Assembly (NCBI GenBank): GCA_937930535.1
Contig: CALGKJ010000010.1
Span: forward strand, 1 to 40,019
Length of the DNA: 40,019 bases
From: an uncultured Clostridia bacterium
Lineage (GTDB): Bacteria > Bacillota > Clostridia > Lutisporales > Lutisporaceae
Reading direction: 5' to 3'
Position numbers and translations under genes: made by a program. The stretch's first letter is position 1; the number at the start of each line of letters is the position of its first letter. The notes under the pieces are model-generated. The model made no database searches. It was not told the origin of the DNA and saw nothing but the letters and a program-made list of their open reading frames with translations. Positions 15,628 to 25,940 of this stretch are shown here, piece after piece.

Positions 15628-17739
15628 ATGATGTTTAAAAAGCTCAGTACAAAGCTAAATGCTATAATCGCTCTGATTATGGTAGTCATCTTCACCTCCG
15701 TATTTGTATTCATATCCTACGAAATTTATAAGACCAGCATTGACGAGGCAGAAAATTTGGTTATAGCCGAAAGCAAGGTATATGCCAAAACTATACACGA
15801 ACGTTATTTGCAAAATCTCCAATCAGCAAAGGATTTGGAAACTAGAATAAGTATTGCATTAATGGCTAATAAATTTAAAGATCGTGATGAAGTTATATCC
15901 ATACTCAAAGAGACAATGCTGTCAAACAGCAATTTGTTTGGAGTGTGCGTATGCTTTGAGCCTAATGCCTTTGATAGAAAGGATGCGGAGTATGCAGATA
16001 CTCTATATCATGATAGTACTGGAAGGTTTATCCCATATGTTTCACGCTATGGAACCAGCTTTGATGTTTCTCCCTTGGAAGACTATGACAAGGAGGAATC
16101 TTTGTGGTATTCCCTTCCTAAGAAGAAAAACAGCATGGTCTTGACTGAGCCCTTTGAATATGAAGTAAATGACAAAACTATATTAATGAACACTTTATCA
16201 GTGCCTATAAGAGACTTATCAGGTAAGTTTATCGGGATAATCGGACTGGATACAGATATTACTGATTTTCAAAAGCTTGCAGAATCAATGCATATTAAAG
16301 GCGGCTTTGCAAGTATCATATCAGCAGAAGGTGCTTACATAGCTCATGGTAAAAATACAGATATTATAATGAAGAATCTGGCAGAGCTTGATGATAAAAA
16401 CATCGAAAAGATTGATAGAATATCCAAAGGCGAAGAATTCGTAATGAATACAAAGTCAGCCGAAACCGGTGAAAACGTTATGAAGGTGCATGTGCCAATA
16501 AGCTTCAGCGGTACGGATATTAGTTGGTCATTTGTTTCTGAAGTACCTATCAGAAATATATTGGGAAGCTTCTATTCAGTGCTGGGAACTCTTATAATTA
16601 TTGCAATAACGGCAATAATTCTTACCCTGATTATTGTTGCAGTATTTTTAAAGAGAGTGGCAATAAATCCACTGACACTAGCTGTTGCCCATGCTAATGA
16701 AATAGCACAATATAATATAACAAAGAATGTACCTGATGTATTTTTAAAGCGTAAGGATGAAATAGGTCTGCTGTCAAAATCAATACAAGCAATCGAAGAT
16801 AATTTGAGAGTTTTGGTAAAGCAGATAAATAACTCAGCAGAGCAGGTTGCAGCAGCCTCAGAGGAGCTGACAGCCGTATCACAGCAAACAGCCACAGCTT
16901 CCGAGGAAGTAGCCAGAACAATCAGTGAAATAGCCCAAGGGGCAACTGAACAGGCTCAAAGTACAACAGCAGGTTCGGAAAAGCTCATAAGTCTTGGGAA
17001 TCTCATTGATGAGAATAAAGCTCACCTAGAAGATCTGAGTCAAGCGTCAAGCTCTGTAGGTCAACTGGTAGACGATGGGCTCAAGATTATCAGCACCCTT
17101 TCAAATAAGACTGCTGAAAGTGAAAAGGCTACTATTCAGGTTTATAATAGTATTAAAAAGACAAATGAAAGCTCAGGAAAAATCAGCGAAGCAAGCAGCT
17201 TGATTACATCCATCGCCCAACAAACAAACCTGCTTGCTCTAAATGCCGCAATAGAAGCCGCAAGGGCAGGCGAAAACGGCAGAGGCTTTGCAGTAGTTGC
17301 AGACGAAATAAGAAAGCTTGCCGAGCAGTCTACAAGCTCTACAAAGATAATAGACAGTATGGTAAAAACACTACAGGATGACGCAGCCTTCGCAGTAAGA
17401 ACTATGGATGAGGTTAAAAATATTTTAGAAGAACAAATCAGCAATGTAAATGTTACAAAAACAAAATACACAGACATTGCAGAAGCAATTAAAGCCTCTG
17501 AAAAAGCAGTTAAAATAATAGGCGCTGCAGGAGTAAAAATGAGCAAGCATAAAAATGAGGTTCACGATACTATGCAGGAGCTGTCTGCAGTAGCGGAGGA
17601 AAACGCTGCAAGTACAGAAGAAGCAGCAGCATCCATGCAGGAGCAGTCTGCATCTTTTGAGGAAATTGCCAATGCAAGCGAGGGCTTGTCCCACCTTGCA
17701 CAAGAGCTTCAGGCAGTTATAAGGAAATTCCAGATTTAG
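15628..17739 (+). CDS. Methyl-accepting chemotaxis protein with dCache sensor
   Basis: A 703-residue transmembrane chemoreceptor. The first helix is about residues 13-32. An extracellular dCache_1 domain spans about 35-310 ([46 protein letters not shown]). The second helix is about 317-345, HAMP to about 398. The cytoplasmic signalling domain has the conserved tip [20 protein letters not shown] and Gln/Glu methylation-type heptads. Ligands of dCache domains are often amino acids or amines, but the specificity here is unknown. Start: GAGGAAGGG 6 bases before the ATG; a second in-frame ATG directly follows. It ends at an intrinsic terminator. Confidence 0.95.
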   Translation: MMFKKLSTKLNAIIALIMVVIFTSVFVFISYEIYKTSIDEAENLVIAESKVYAKTIHERYLQNLQSAKDLETRISIALMANKFKDRDEVISILKETMLSNSNLFGVCVCFEPNAFDRKDAEYADTLYHDSTGRFIPYVSRYGTSFDVSPLEDYDKEESLWYSLPKKKNSMVLTEPFEYEVNDKTILMNTLSVPIRDLSGKFIGIIGLDTDITDFQKLAESMHIKGGFASIISAEGAYIAHGKNTDIIMKNLAELDDKNIEKIDRISKGEEFVMNTKSAETGENVMKVHVPISFSGTDISWSFVSEVPIRNILGSFYSVLGTLIIIAITAIILTLIIVAVFLKRVAINPLTLAVAHANEIAQYNITKNVPDVFLKRKDEIGLLSKSIQAIEDNLRVLVKQINNSAEQVAAASEELTAVSQQTATASEEVARTISEIAQGATEQAQSTTAGSEKLISLGNLIDENKAHLEDLSQASSSVGQLVDDGLKIISTLSNKTAESEKATIQVYNSIKKTNESSGKISEASSLITSIAQQTNLLALNAAIEAARAGENGRGFAVVADEIRKLAEQSTSSTKIIDSMVKTLQDDAAFAVRTMDEVKNILEEQISNVNVTKTKYTDIAEAIKASEKAVKIIGAAGVKMSKHKNEVHDTMQELSAVAEENAASTEEAAASMQEQSASFEEIANASEGLSHLAQELQAVIRKFQI

Positions 17740-17772
17740 AATAGTCATGAAATATTAATATTAGATGTACTA

Positions 17773-17810
17773 CAGGGCTAATGGATATGATCCTTTAGCC
17801 CTGCATTTTT
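17773..17810. terminator. Intrinsic terminator
   Basis: CAGGGCTAA (17773-17781) pairs with TTAGCCCTG (17795-17803), with an inner GGA/TCC pairing and a T-run. It follows the chemoreceptor gene and abuts the stop of spoVR on the other strand. Confidence 0.85.
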
Positions 17811-17811
17811 A

Positions 17812-19179
17812 TTATATTTGACTTATGTTTTTATTTTCATCACAAATAATAGTAACTTCATTTCCACCTATGTTAGTTTTCAGCGTGACCTTGTAGTCCC
17901 AAAGCTCCCTTACGTATTTAAGCGTAGCTTCAGCATAGTTCATATGAAGCTCTCTTCCATCAAAAACATGCTCCAGTCTTAAGGTCTTATCCTTTTTTGA
18001 CATATCAATAACCCGTATAGCAGGAACCATACCCATGCCGCAGCTATCACATAACACATTTCTGATTTTCTGCCAGCCGGCTTTATCAGATACCTCTGTT
18101 ATTACATAATCGCTTCTGATTTTTGCATACTGAAACAGATTAAGCTCCCTGCATAAGTCCTCTGTCAAGTATCGTCTTAAAAAGGATTCATCCCTTTCCA
18201 GCAGACGTACCTGGAATATTTTATCTATACCATATCTCTTTTCTATATCCTCAAATATCTTAAAGCCTAGATAATATGGATTTAAGCCTGTGCCTAAGGG
18301 TGCAATTACATCATTATGTCTTTTTAAAAATTCTAAATGCAGTGATTCAGGCAACTCCAATTCCTTTAATATGTTATAGTGCCAAAAGCTAGCCCAGCCC
18401 TCATTCATTATTTTTGTTTCAATCTGGGGCACAAAATATACGGTTTCTTCCCTTACTATTCCAATTATATCCTTCTCCCATTCAGATAGATCCCCATATC
18501 TCATAATGAAGAAAAGCAAATCGTCCTCCGGCTCTAAAGGCACCTTATCTATATTTGGAGGCTGAGGCTTTACGTAGGAATTCAGCATATCATAATTTTC
18601 ATTTTTCTTGATATAGTCTTGAATCAACCGATTTTTTACTACCTCCTCATCAAGTCTTTTTTCTCCTACTACCTTGGTTATTTGCAGTTTTATAGAATGT
18701 GCTGCATTAAGAATCCTTTCTACGCTATCATAGCCAATGCTTGGATCTTTAATATAGCTCCTTATGGCATCAGCATGTCTTTTGAACATTTCAATTGTGT
18801 ATTTTGCATCAGTGCCTTCCTTGAAAATCCTGTTGTTTTTGAAAAAATCATTATGACCATATACATGTGCAATGGTCAATATTTGAAGTAATAGTGTATT
18901 TTCCTTCATCAAGTACGCCATACAGGGATCTGAATTTATAACCATTTCGTAGGGCAGCCCTGTAAGGTTATATCTATATAAGGTTTTCTGCTTTTCATAG
19001 GCCTTTCCGAAGCTCCAGTGAGGATATCTTGAGGGCATACCAACATAAGCTTCATAAGCAAGCATGTCATTGTAGCTTATTATCTCAAATTCCTGCTCAT
19101 AGCAGTCCAAGCCAAGCCTGCATACCAGCTCTTCTATTTTTACAGCCCATTTCTCCAGCTCCTTGATGGTATATTCCAT
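17812..19179 (-). CDS. spoVR: SpoVR family protein
   Basis: A 455-residue SpoVR homologue. Recognisable segments are MPSRYPHWSFGKAYEKQKTL, INSDPCMAYLMKENTL, HVYGHNDFFKNN, and NEGWASFWHY with the conserved Trp-His. B. subtilis SpoVR affects spore cortex formation, and the family nearly always travels with YhbH and PrkA; its biochemical activity is not established. The ATG at 19179 overlaps the TGA of yhbH (TGATG), so translation is probably coupled; GGAGG is 7 bases upstream. It is the last gene of the operon. Confidence 0.95.
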   Translation of the reverse strand: MEYTIKELEKWAVKIEELVCRLGLDCYEQEFEIISYNDMLAYEAYVGMPSRYPHWSFGKAYEKQKTLYRYNLTGLPYEMVINSDPCMAYLMKENTLLLQILTIAHVYGHNDFFKNNRIFKEGTDAKYTIEMFKRHADAIRSYIKDPSIGYDSVERILNAAHSIKLQITKVVGEKRLDEEVVKNRLIQDYIKKNENYDMLNSYVKPQPPNIDKVPLEPEDDLLFFIMRYGDLSEWEKDIIGIVREETVYFVPQIETKIMNEGWASFWHYNILKELELPESLHLEFLKRHNDVIAPLGTGLNPYYLGFKIFEDIEKRYGIDKIFQVRLLERDESFLRRYLTEDLCRELNLFQYAKIRSDYVITEVSDKAGWQKIRNVLCDSCGMGMVPAIRVIDMSKKDKTLRLEHVFDGRELHMNYAEATLKYVRELWDYKVTLKTNIGGNEVTIICDENKNISQI

Positions 19180-20351
19180 CACTCACCCTCCTTTACTTCC
19201 TTCTTAAGCATTCCTTTAAGCGCATCCCATAAATCCTGCTTTTTATTGATTGTTGCTGATACAAAATTTTTGCTTTTTACTTCCTTTGTCAGCTTTCCTT
19301 TTATGCTTAGAGAATAATAAACAGGCATTATTTCGGCATAGCCAAACAGATTACATACATCGCATAACTCATCTGCTGCTTTTACAGCCCTTTCGTTATC
19401 CTCAACCCAGTTATCTCCATCGCTTACGTGAAAGGCATAAATATTCCAATAAGCAGGGTTATATCTTTCCCATATTATTTCCAGAGTCTTTTTATATCCG
19501 CTTGATATATATGTTCCGCCGGACTCAGCCTTATAGAAAAACTCTCTTTCATTTACTTCTCTTGCAGTAGTTGTATGGGATACAAAAACCACCTCAACAT
19601 TTGTATACTTCATCCTTATAAATCTGGATAATACAAAGAAAAAGGATCTTGCAAGAAACTTCTTTGTACTATCCATAGACCCTGAGGTGTCCATTATGCA
19701 GAATATTACTGCATTATATTCATGCTTTTGAGTCTGCTTGATTTTAAAGTATCTTAAATCATCTTCCTTAAAAGGAAATCTCTCTATCTCGTCTTCTATA
19801 TTCTGCTCTCTCAGTGCTCTCTTTGTGCCCTGCTCTCTTTTAAGCTTTTCAATAGCTGTTTTTTTCTTGGATAATCTTGGTTTTATGCCATGTCTTTGAT
19901 AGCCTGATCGTTTGATTGAATTATCAGAAAGCACATCCGAAAGCTTTTTCTTGTCAAGGTCAGGCAGCTCTATGTCCTCCATAAAATAGCTTAGTGCATC
20001 CTCTATGGTTATTTCTGTTTCATAAACATCCTCGCCTTCATCATTTCCTGCGCCAGCACCGCCCTGACCCTGTCCTTTCTCGCCTGACTTGCCTATTTTA
20101 TCTCCTCTTTTTTCTGAGCCGCTGCCGCTTCCAACACCCGGCACATTTTTACCATATATAAACTGGTATTCCTTCATGCCTCTTATGGGAATCTTGATTT
20201 TTCTGTTTTTTGTCTCACCTATTATGCTTTCCTCTGACAATATGTCACTGAGATTATCCTTTATTGACCTCTCCACCAACTGCCTGTGTCGTCTTCTATC
20301 CTCAGCAGACCTGTCATGGTCTACCTGCTCAAACTGCTTAAAGATAGCCAT
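19179..20351 (-). CDS. yhbH: YhbH/YeaH family VWA protein (DUF444)
   Basis: A 390-residue DUF444 protein. The N-terminus has [18 protein letters not shown] Gly-rich acidic stretch ([20 protein letters not shown] onward) covers about 80-115. The C-terminal half is a von Willebrand A-like domain with the MIDAS-type motif [10 protein letters not shown], plus [11 protein letters not shown] and [10 protein letters not shown]. YhbH/YeaH is a substrate or partner of the PrkA kinase in sporulation and stress. The start at 20351 is chosen because GGAGGGA precedes it by 8 bases; it lies 4 bp after the prkA stop, and the ribosome site is inside the end of prkA. Confidence 0.93.
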   Translation of the reverse strand: MAIFKQFEQVDHDRSAEDRRRHRQLVERSIKDNLSDILSEESIIGETKNRKIKIPIRGMKEYQFIYGKNVPGVGSGSGSEKRGDKIGKSGEKGQGQGGAGAGNDEGEDVYETEITIEDALSYFMEDIELPDLDKKKLSDVLSDNSIKRSGYQRHGIKPRLSKKKTAIEKLKREQGTKRALREQNIEDEIERFPFKEDDLRYFKIKQTQKHEYNAVIFCIMDTSGSMDSTKKFLARSFFFVLSRFIRMKYTNVEVVFVSHTTTAREVNEREFFYKAESGGTYISSGYKKTLEIIWERYNPAYWNIYAFHVSDGDNWVEDNERAVKAADELCDVCNLFGYAEIMPVYYSLSIKGKLTKEVKSKNFVSATINKKQDLWDALKGMLKKEVKEGE

Positions 20352-20355
20352 AAAA

Positions 20356-22293
20356 TCAATCCCTCCATAGGTTGTTGGCAGCATACTTTAGAATAATATC
20401 ACAGCAGTGGTCACAGTATCCATTTGCCTTCATTTCCTCTACCATGGAGCTGTACTTTTCGTCCTGCTCCCTGTCTCTTACTCTGGATTTGGTTATTATC
20501 CTTGATAAATCCTTTACGGAAGCAATCAGCTTTTTTTCTATAGCTTCCTTTAACGGCTCATAGGCAGCATAGTCCAGCCTGCCTCCATTTCTGATTACAT
20601 AAAACATATAGGAAGCTACATCGGTTCTAAATCCCTTTGCAGAGCTTTCCGAAACTCCTATCTGCTCTTCTATGGAGCGCATAAACTTTTCATCAGGCTG
20701 CAATTCTTCTCCTGTAGATTTGTCCTTCAATCTGTTTTTATTTACATATGCCTCCGCATTGTCAATATAGTTGTTAAAAAGACTTTCAGCCTGTTCACGG
20801 AAGCTGTGTATAAATGCCTTGGTTATTTCCTTTTCCAGCATTTTATTATACTCTTTTCTTATGTTATCCTGTACAAATGCAAGATACTTTTTCTTATCCT
20901 CCTCAGCAATATCAAGTTCCTTGACAGACTTTATTATACTCTCCATAATACTAAGAGGATTTATACAATTATGCTCTGAGTTTGTCAGCGCATTGTCTAT
21001 TGCCTTTATAATAAATCGAGTTGATATGCCGGACATACCTTCCCTAATTCCAGCTTCTTCTCGCAGCTCTGCTATATCGATCCTTCTTACGCTTCCCTTT
21101 TCAACTATATCCTCGCCATTATAAATCTTAAGCTTTGTTATGGGGTCTGCCTTATTGGACGGCATTAACCTTGACAGCACTGCAAACATAGCCGCTATTT
21201 CTATTGAGTGGGGTGCTATGTGAGCAGAGAAGCTGCTCTTTTTTAGTATCTTTTCGTATATTTTCATTTCCTCGTTAAGCTCAAGGCAGTAGGGAACCTC
21301 TATTTTTACTATTCTGTCAAGTATGGCTTCATTGGTGTGGTCTGACTTAAACTTGTTCCATTCAGCCTCATTGGAGTGTGCTACAATAATTCCGTCAAAA
21401 TATATCATTGCTCCCTTTCCCGGGGAAGGTATCATTTTTTCCTGAGTTGCAGTAATGATTGTATGGAGGTATTCCACATCATTTTTAAATACCTCTATAA
21501 ATTCAACCATGCCTCTGTTTCCAACATTAAATGCGCCGTTCATTGAGAAAATGCGAGGATCATCCTCTGGGTACAAGTCCATTTTGGATATATCAATGGA
21601 ACCTGTTAGTACCGAGGTATCCTGATTATTAGGATCAACTGGCGGTACTACTCCTATACCCTTTCTGGATCTTATTGAAAAGGTTGTGCTTTCTACTGGA
21701 AACCTTTCATATTCTCCGTTGTATTCGTGCTTCAGCCTGTACTTACATGCAGGACACAAATCACCTTCTATTTTTATTCCAAGAGCTTTCTCAAACTCAG
21801 GTCTAAGATGATTTGGAATAAGGTGCAGGGGTTCTTCCCTCATGGGACAGCCCTTTAAGGCATAGATAGGCTCTGCATTTTCCATTGCCTTTTTAAATGC
21901 CTCTACCAGTGAGGACTTACCCGCTCCTACAGGACCTACAAGATACAATACCTGCCTTGCCTCCTCACCCCTCATGGCTGCGGCATGAAAGTAGTTTACT
22001 ATTTTCATTAGTATCTTATCTATCCCAAAGAAATCTCCCTTAAAAAACTCATATCTTTTTATTGTTTCGTTCCCAAATATTTTTCTTACTCTTGGATTTT
22101 CCTCAGGTCTAAGCAGCTCCATGCCCATTTGCGCTATCATGTCATACATTCTTTTATGGGACAGCTTTACTACATCAGGGTTGCTTTTTACCAGCTCCAG
22201 ATATTCCAGAAGGCTTCCTTCAAATTTAGCTTTATTTTGATGTTCTCTATCGCTTTCTATCAGTCCCTTAAAGTTTATTGCGTCTAAACCCAT
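20356..22293 (-). CDS. prkA: PrkA serine protein kinase / AAA ATPase
   Basis: A 645-residue PrkA homologue. An AAA domain has Walker [12 protein letters not shown] (about 118-128), a Walker B-like [20 protein letters not shown] segment and [14 protein letters not shown]. The C-terminal PrkA domain runs from about 390. CPAC (about 180) and CDHC near the C-terminus are two CxxC pairs. PrkA controls sporulation and stationary-phase programmes, reported both as a kinase and as an AAA+ protease; which applies here is not visible. Start: GGAGGTGA 5 bases before the ATG. It is first in the prkA-yhbH-spoVR operon. A 104-bp repeat lies upstream, and no clear sporulation-sigma promoter was recognised. 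Confidence 0.95.
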   Translation of the reverse strand: MGLDAINFKGLIESDREHQNKAKFEGSLLEYLELVKSNPDVVKLSHKRMYDMIAQMGMELLRPEENPRVRKIFGNETIKRYEFFKGDFFGIDKILMKIVNYFHAAAMRGEEARQVLYLVGPVGAGKSSLVEAFKKAMENAEPIYALKGCPMREEPLHLIPNHLRPEFEKALGIKIEGDLCPACKYRLKHEYNGEYERFPVESTTFSIRSRKGIGVVPPVDPNNQDTSVLTGSIDISKMDLYPEDDPRIFSMNGAFNVGNRGMVEFIEVFKNDVEYLHTIITATQEKMIPSPGKGAMIYFDGIIVAHSNEAEWNKFKSDHTNEAILDRIVKIEVPYCLELNEEMKIYEKILKKSSFSAHIAPHSIEIAAMFAVLSRLMPSNKADPITKLKIYNGEDIVEKGSVRRIDIAELREEAGIREGMSGISTRFIIKAIDNALTNSEHNCINPLSIMESIIKSVKELDIAEEDKKKYLAFVQDNIRKEYNKMLEKEITKAFIHSFREQAESLFNNYIDNAEAYVNKNRLKDKSTGEELQPDEKFMRSIEEQIGVSESSAKGFRTDVASYMFYVIRNGGRLDYAAYEPLKEAIEKKLIASVKDLSRIITKSRVRDREQDEKYSSMVEEMKANGYCDHCCDIILKYAANNLWRD

Positions 22294-22373
22294 TTCGTCA
22301 CCTCCAGAAATAATATCATATTAAGCCTAGTACAGCTAAAGTTGATATTATACCTTATACTACTAAACCTTAT

Positions 22374-22477
22374 TATAGATAACCAACTCTAAAACTCAAA
22401 TTACTTTTCGTTAAGAGTTGCTAATCTATTTGTGAGAAACAACTGGATATATTTAATTTTGTAGTTGTTTCTCTATA
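22374..22477. repeat. Fused palindromic element, modules B+A (copy 5)
   Basis: Module B (TATAGATAACCAACTC to GAGTTGCTAATCTAT) is joined through TTGTGA to module A (GAGAAACAAC to GTTGTTTCTCTATA). Total 104 bp, equal to the copy at 32688-32791 in opposite orientation. It lies upstream of prkA. Confidence 0.9.
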
Positions 22478-22561
22478 ATATACTACGTTGAACATACAAA
22501 ATATTGAACCATTTATAAAAAAATAACAGCAAAAAATTCTGGGTACGATTGGCACACATAT

Positions 22562-22597
22562 AAAAAAAGAAGCCGAAACCCTGATGGGTTCAGCCTC
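22562..22597 (-). terminator. Intrinsic terminator, - strand
   Basis: On the - strand GAGGCTGAACCC, a short loop and GGGTTTCGGCTTC are followed by a U-run. It ends the GNAT-membrane protein transcription unit. Confidence 0.8.
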
Positions 22598-22636
22598 TAT
22601 ACACATTTATATCACATGCCTATAGCTAAGACACTT

Positions 22637-22684
22637 TTGGAGAAACAACTGGAAATATTATATTATGAAGTTGTTTCTCTATAG
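22637..22684. repeat. Palindromic element, module A (copy 6), inserted in a gene end
   Basis: GAGAAACAAC to GTTGTTTCTCTATA, about 48 bp. It overlaps the last seven codons of the gene at 22663-23130, which read YRETTS-stop from the arm sequence. Confidence 0.85.
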
Positions 22685-23130
22685 TCAAAATGGGCAAGAA
22701 ATATAAGTTTTTTAATATAATCCTTTGGTCCAAAAATATGAAGCTCTGTATCCATAAAGTCAACTTGTATTTTTTCGTCCAGCAGTCCCCAAAGGAATTT
22801 GGACTTAAAAACAATTTTCTTTTCGTCTTCTGATACAACTCTCCATTTCATCCGTTCCATTACTTCTATCAGCTTATGTTTGTCCTTTAGTCTATCATCT
22901 GTTCTTACAGCTTTAGTAATACACTTGTACTGTGCAAGTGTCATCAAGGACAATAGCAGTGATATTAATATCAGTGATGTAAAGCTGTATAATTCATAGT
23001 TTTTGAATAGCTGTATGGTGAAAAGATTTTTTAAAGCTAAAATAACAATATTTATAGCGGAAAAAGCAATAAAGTTTAATATAAACAGCCTTAAGAAAGT
23101 ATATAATTTGTTATCTCTCCTTATTGTCAT
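22663..23130 (-). CDS. Small membrane protein, C-terminus supplied by a repeat
   Basis: A 155-residue protein with two transmembrane segments (about 11-32, LRLFILNFIAFSAINIVILA, and 45-66, YSFTSLILISLLLSLMTLA). A cytoplasmic tail follows with RMKWRVVSEDEKKIVFKSK and a predicted small alpha-beta fold. I do not recognise a named family. AGGAG precedes the ATG, 18 bp after the acetyltransferase gene, so the two form an operon. The last codons and stop lie inside a module-A repeat, so the native C-terminus has probably been replaced. Confidence 0.7.
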   Translation of the reverse strand: MTIRRDNKLYTFLRLFILNFIAFSAINIVILALKNLFTIQLFKNYELYSFTSLILISLLLSLMTLAQYKCITKAVRTDDRLKDKHKLIEVMERMKWRVVSEDEKKIVFKSKFLWGLLDEKIQVDFMDTELHIFGPKDYIKKLIFLAHFDYRETTS

Positions 23131-23148
23131 ATAAACTCTCCTCTCTGC

Positions 23149-23613
23149 TTATAACAAATATTTTTCCATTATGATTTCCTTGCCCAGCTCTTGTGATTCT
23201 TCCTCTCCTACTGTACTATAGCCCAGCTTTTGAAATATTTTCTGAGCAGTAATGCTTGAGCGTACCTTGGCAATCCTCAGCCCATTATTAGCTATGATTT
23301 CCTCCAGAAGACTCAAAAGCTTTTTCTCTACACCCTTACCATGATATTGAGCATCAATGAAAACTGTATGTATTGTATCATAGTCAATAGTTGCAGTGCC
23401 CACAATTGTATCTCCGTCAGCAGCTACATAAAGCTTCCTTCTATTTGAAATGGAAAAAACATAGCTGGGTGTAAACAGCTCACAAGCATGGTTGATGACC
23501 TCCTCTGGATAGTCCTTGCTGTTTACCTTAGCCAGATTGCTTATGATGATTCTGGACACAGCCCTTTCATCATTTTTTTTGAATTTTCTTACCGATACAT
23601 TTCGTAAATCCAT
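23149..23613 (-). CDS. GNAT-family N-acetyltransferase
   Basis: A 154-residue GNAT protein. VSVRKFKKNDERAVSRII starts the fold, LYVAADGDTIVGTATID is the central strand pair, HTVFIDAQYHGKGVEKKLL carries the acetyl-CoA loop (Q-x-x-G-x-G/A type), and FQKLGYSTVGEE is the end motif. The substrate is unknown. GGAGTGA lies before the ATG. It is first in a two-gene operon with the small membrane protein. Confidence 0.9.
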   Translation of the reverse strand: MDLRNVSVRKFKKNDERAVSRIIISNLAKVNSKDYPEEVINHACELFTPSYVFSISNRRKLYVAADGDTIVGTATIDYDTIHTVFIDAQYHGKGVEKKLLSLLEEIIANNGLRIAKVRSSITAQKIFQKLGYSTVGEEESQELGKEIIMEKYLL

Positions 23614-23652
23614 TTTATCACTCCAATACGTTTTATCTTGTGTATATATATA

Positions 23653-24153
23653 TTATTTAGCCTTTGCTGATTTATACAGATATATTATCAGTGTCCCAAA
23701 AATCATAATAAGTGTTACGGGTAAAAACCAAGCCCCAAGATTTGAGCCTTTTCTGACCAATGCTCCAACTACCATATTAACCTGAATATATCCAAATATA
23801 AGCATAACCTCAAGCTTTATTACACGAACAAGCCTTAACAGTAGGTGCTGCTGAATTTCCTTGTTGTTATCGGTTATTGTAACTATATAGTTATGAGTCT
23901 CAGGATGTCTGCTTTGTACAGCCAGTATAAAATAAAGCATAATCATAATAGGCAGCATTATAAACATAGTATATTTGCTTCCATAGCCGTCAACCTCACC
24001 AACAGCGTTAAAGTGTATGGGTATGGAGCTGGGCAGTTTAAACCACATAACAACAACAAAAACAGACACAGACACAAGTACAAACAGCGAAATAAGATCA
24101 ATAGCCTTATCTAATTTCCCTGACGGCGCTTTAATTTTCAAACTTTCATCCAC
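23653..24153 (-). CDS. DUF1648 membrane protein
   Basis: A 166-residue protein with about four transmembrane helices and the DUF1648 signature LPSSIPIHFNAVGEVDGYGS between the first two. DUF1648 occurs in SdpI-type immunity proteins and many small membrane proteins; no specific role can be given. I set the start at GTG 24153, because AGGGGGAT lies a few bases before it. The longer frame to 24186 would begin inside a repeated intergenic element. That element lies directly upstream. Confidence 0.75.
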   Translation of the reverse strand: MDESLKIKAPSGKLDKAIDLISLFVLVSVSVFVVVMWFKLPSSIPIHFNAVGEVDGYGSKYTMFIMLPIMIMLYFILAVQSRHPETHNYIVTITDNNKEIQQHLLLRLVRVIKLEVMLIFGYIQVNMVVGALVRKGSNLGAWFLPVTLIMIFGTLIIYLYKSAKAK

Positions 24154-24169
24154 TATAAATCCCCCTATT

Positions 24170-24400
24170 AAACTTAGTTTATTCATATGCTGGTTATTGC
24201 TCCCCTTATAGGTTTTTAGCTTGGTATAATCTAAGTTTTAAGCTAAAAACCTATAGCTATTTTATTATACCATAAATACATTTATTCACCAAATCATAGG
24301 GAAGCAACCATAAAGCTTAACTTATTCATATGCTGGTTATTGCTTTCCTTATAGGTTTTTAGCATGGAATACTTTAAGTTTTAAGCTAATAACCCTATAG
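24170..24400. repeat. Direct repeat of a palindromic element (module C) before modA
   Basis: Two units of about 87 bp (24170-24256 and 24313-24400, period 143 bp) share TTATTCATATGCTGGTTATT and a hairpin. In unit 1 the hairpin is a perfect 16-bp inverted repeat, TATAGGTTTTTAGCTT with AAGCTAAAAACCTATA (24207-24222 / 24240-24255). Unit 2 has an imperfect form (24350-24399). The TATA ends and about 49-bp hairpin size match the architecture of module A but not its sequence. It lies between the divergent DUF1648 gene and modA. TATAAT at 24426 is a possible modA -10 box. Confidence 0.8.
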
Positions 24401-24495
24401 TACATGCCTTTAATCTATTTTATGCTATAATGTATGTGTAGATGGTTAAAATACATTATAATATCAATAATACCAGACAAAGGAAGTAAAGTATA

Positions 24496-25266
24496 ATGAA
24501 GAAGTTTACAGCAGCCTTACTGCTAATAATACTTATATTGACTGCATTATCCGCCTGTACCAATAATCAGCAGAAGCAAGACCCCTTAATCATAAGTGCC
24601 GCCGCCAGCCTTAGAGATCCTCTGGAGGAAATAATAAAAGCATATACCGTTCAGGAGAGTGTAGAGATCAATGTCAACTATGGAAGCTCTGGAACCTTGC
24701 AGAAGCAGATTGAAGAAGGCGCACCGGTGGATGTTTTTATATCTGCGGGAAATAAACAGGTAGAAGCACTTTTAGAAAAGAGAATAGCAGATAAAAGCTC
24801 CTATAAAGAGCTTTTGACTAACTCCCTTGTGCTAATTGTTTCAAATAGCTATGATAAAGGTATAAAATCTATAGAGGATCTAACGGATAAGGATATCAGG
24901 CTGGCAATAGGAGAAACAAGCACTGTACCTGCTGGGCAGTATTCCAAGGAATTTCTTGATAATGCACAGCTTTGGAATAGCTTTGAAGACAAGCTTGTAT
25001 TTGCAAAGGATGTAAAAGCCGTTTTAAGCTATGTTGAGGCTGGAGATGCTCAGGCAGGCATAGTTTATTACAGCGATGCAGTTAATCTGAAAAACAGCTA
25101 TATTGCCTATAGTATTCCTATAGAGCTGCATAAGCCTATTGTCTATCCCGCTGCCGCAATAGCTCAGTCACGCAAACTAGATACTGCAAAGCATTTTATT
25201 GATTTTTTGGGTAATCAGGAGTGCAAAGCAATCTTTGAAAAATATAATTTTAAAGCAAAGGATTAG
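24496..25266 (+). CDS. modA: Molybdate ABC transporter substrate-binding lipoprotein
   Basis: A 256-residue lipoprotein with lipobox LTALSAC (Cys about 21). The mature part has the ModA pattern: IISAAASLRDPLEEI, NVNYGSSGTLQKQIEEGAPV, DVFISAGNKQVEAL, IGETSTVPAGQYSKEFL, and VLSYVEAGDAQAGIVYYSDA. It should bind molybdate or tungstate outside the membrane and pass it to ModB. AAAGGAAG stands about 9 bases before the ATG. The modB start lies just after its stop. Confidence 0.95.
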   Translation: MKKFTAALLLIILILTALSACTNNQQKQDPLIISAAASLRDPLEEIIKAYTVQESVEINVNYGSSGTLQKQIEEGAPVDVFISAGNKQVEALLEKRIADKSSYKELLTNSLVLIVSNSYDKGIKSIEDLTDKDIRLAIGETSTVPAGQYSKEFLDNAQLWNSFEDKLVFAKDVKAVLSYVEAGDAQAGIVYYSDAVNLKNSYIAYSIPIELHKPIVYPAAAIAQSRKLDTAKHFIDFLGNQECKAIFEKYNFKAKD

Positions 25267-25271
25267 TGTAT

Positions 25272-25931
25272 ATGGTTATTGATGCTCTTATAATATCCTT
25301 GAGGATTAGCTCTATATCAATACTGTTAAGCAGTGCTATAGGTATACTGCTGGCAAGGATAATGCATAAAAAAAATTCCATAGCAGTGAGAATCATAGAA
25401 AATTTGTTGCTGCTGCCTGTGTTTCTTCCGCCGTCTATTGTGGGCTATATGCTGCTAATAGTATTTGGCAGGAACGGTATGCTTGGAAGGCTTATTTATC
25501 AAGCTTTTGATACTGGACTTATATTTACATGGTGGGCTGGTGTGCTGGCTACCTTCATAATGTCACTGCCCTTGGTATACCAAAACAGCAAGGCGGCTTT
25601 TTTGAGCATAGACAACAACTGCGAGGAGGCTGCGAGGGTAGACGGAGCTGGCAGGCTTCAAGTATTTTTCAAAATCACTATACCAATGGCTTTAAATGGC
25701 TTGCTGTGCGGTATTATACTAGGCTTTGCACGAGCCTTTGGAGAGTTTGGGGCTACCTTGATGGTGGCAGGCAATCTACCGGGCAGAACGCAAACCCTGC
25801 CAGTGGCTATGTATTATGCTGTGGAGGGCGGCAATAGAGTCTTGGCAAATCAGGTTTTTGCAGTAGTGCTGGCTATAAGTACCCTGCTGATACTTTGCTT
25901 CAGCTACCTATCAAGAAAAGCCGAATACTGA
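25272..25931 (+). CDS. modB: Molybdate ABC transporter permease
   Basis: A 219-residue ModB permease with five to six transmembrane helices. The ATPase-coupling EAA loop reads EEAARVDGAGRLQVFFKITI (about 120-140), and ARAFGEFGATLMVAGNLPG is a family signature. ATG at 25272 is preferred to GTG at 25266, because AAAGGA lies 9 bases before the ATG and only 3 before the GTG. No modC ATPase gene follows: a terminator ends the unit, so the ATPase must come from elsewhere. Confidence 0.95.
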   Translation: MVIDALIISLRISSISILLSSAIGILLARIMHKKNSIAVRIIENLLLLPVFLPPSIVGYMLLIVFGRNGMLGRLIYQAFDTGLIFTWWAGVLATFIMSLPLVYQNSKAAFLSIDNNCEEAARVDGAGRLQVFFKITIPMALNGLLCGIILGFARAFGEFGATLMVAGNLPGRTQTLPVAMYYAVEGGNRVLANQVFAVVLAISTLLILCFSYLSRKAEY

Positions 25932-25940
25932 TATACATAC

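Noticed and set aside
22294-22373. Sporulation-sigma promoter before prkA
   Set aside because: I looked for SigE, SigF and SigG type boxes and found no convincing pair, so none is reported.
22626-22838. 70-residue frame overlapping the small membrane protein
   Set aside because: Out of frame with the better gene and extends through a repeat element.
24154-24186. Upstream start for the DUF1648 protein
   Set aside because: It lies inside the module-C repeat and has a poorer ribosome site than the GTG at 24153.
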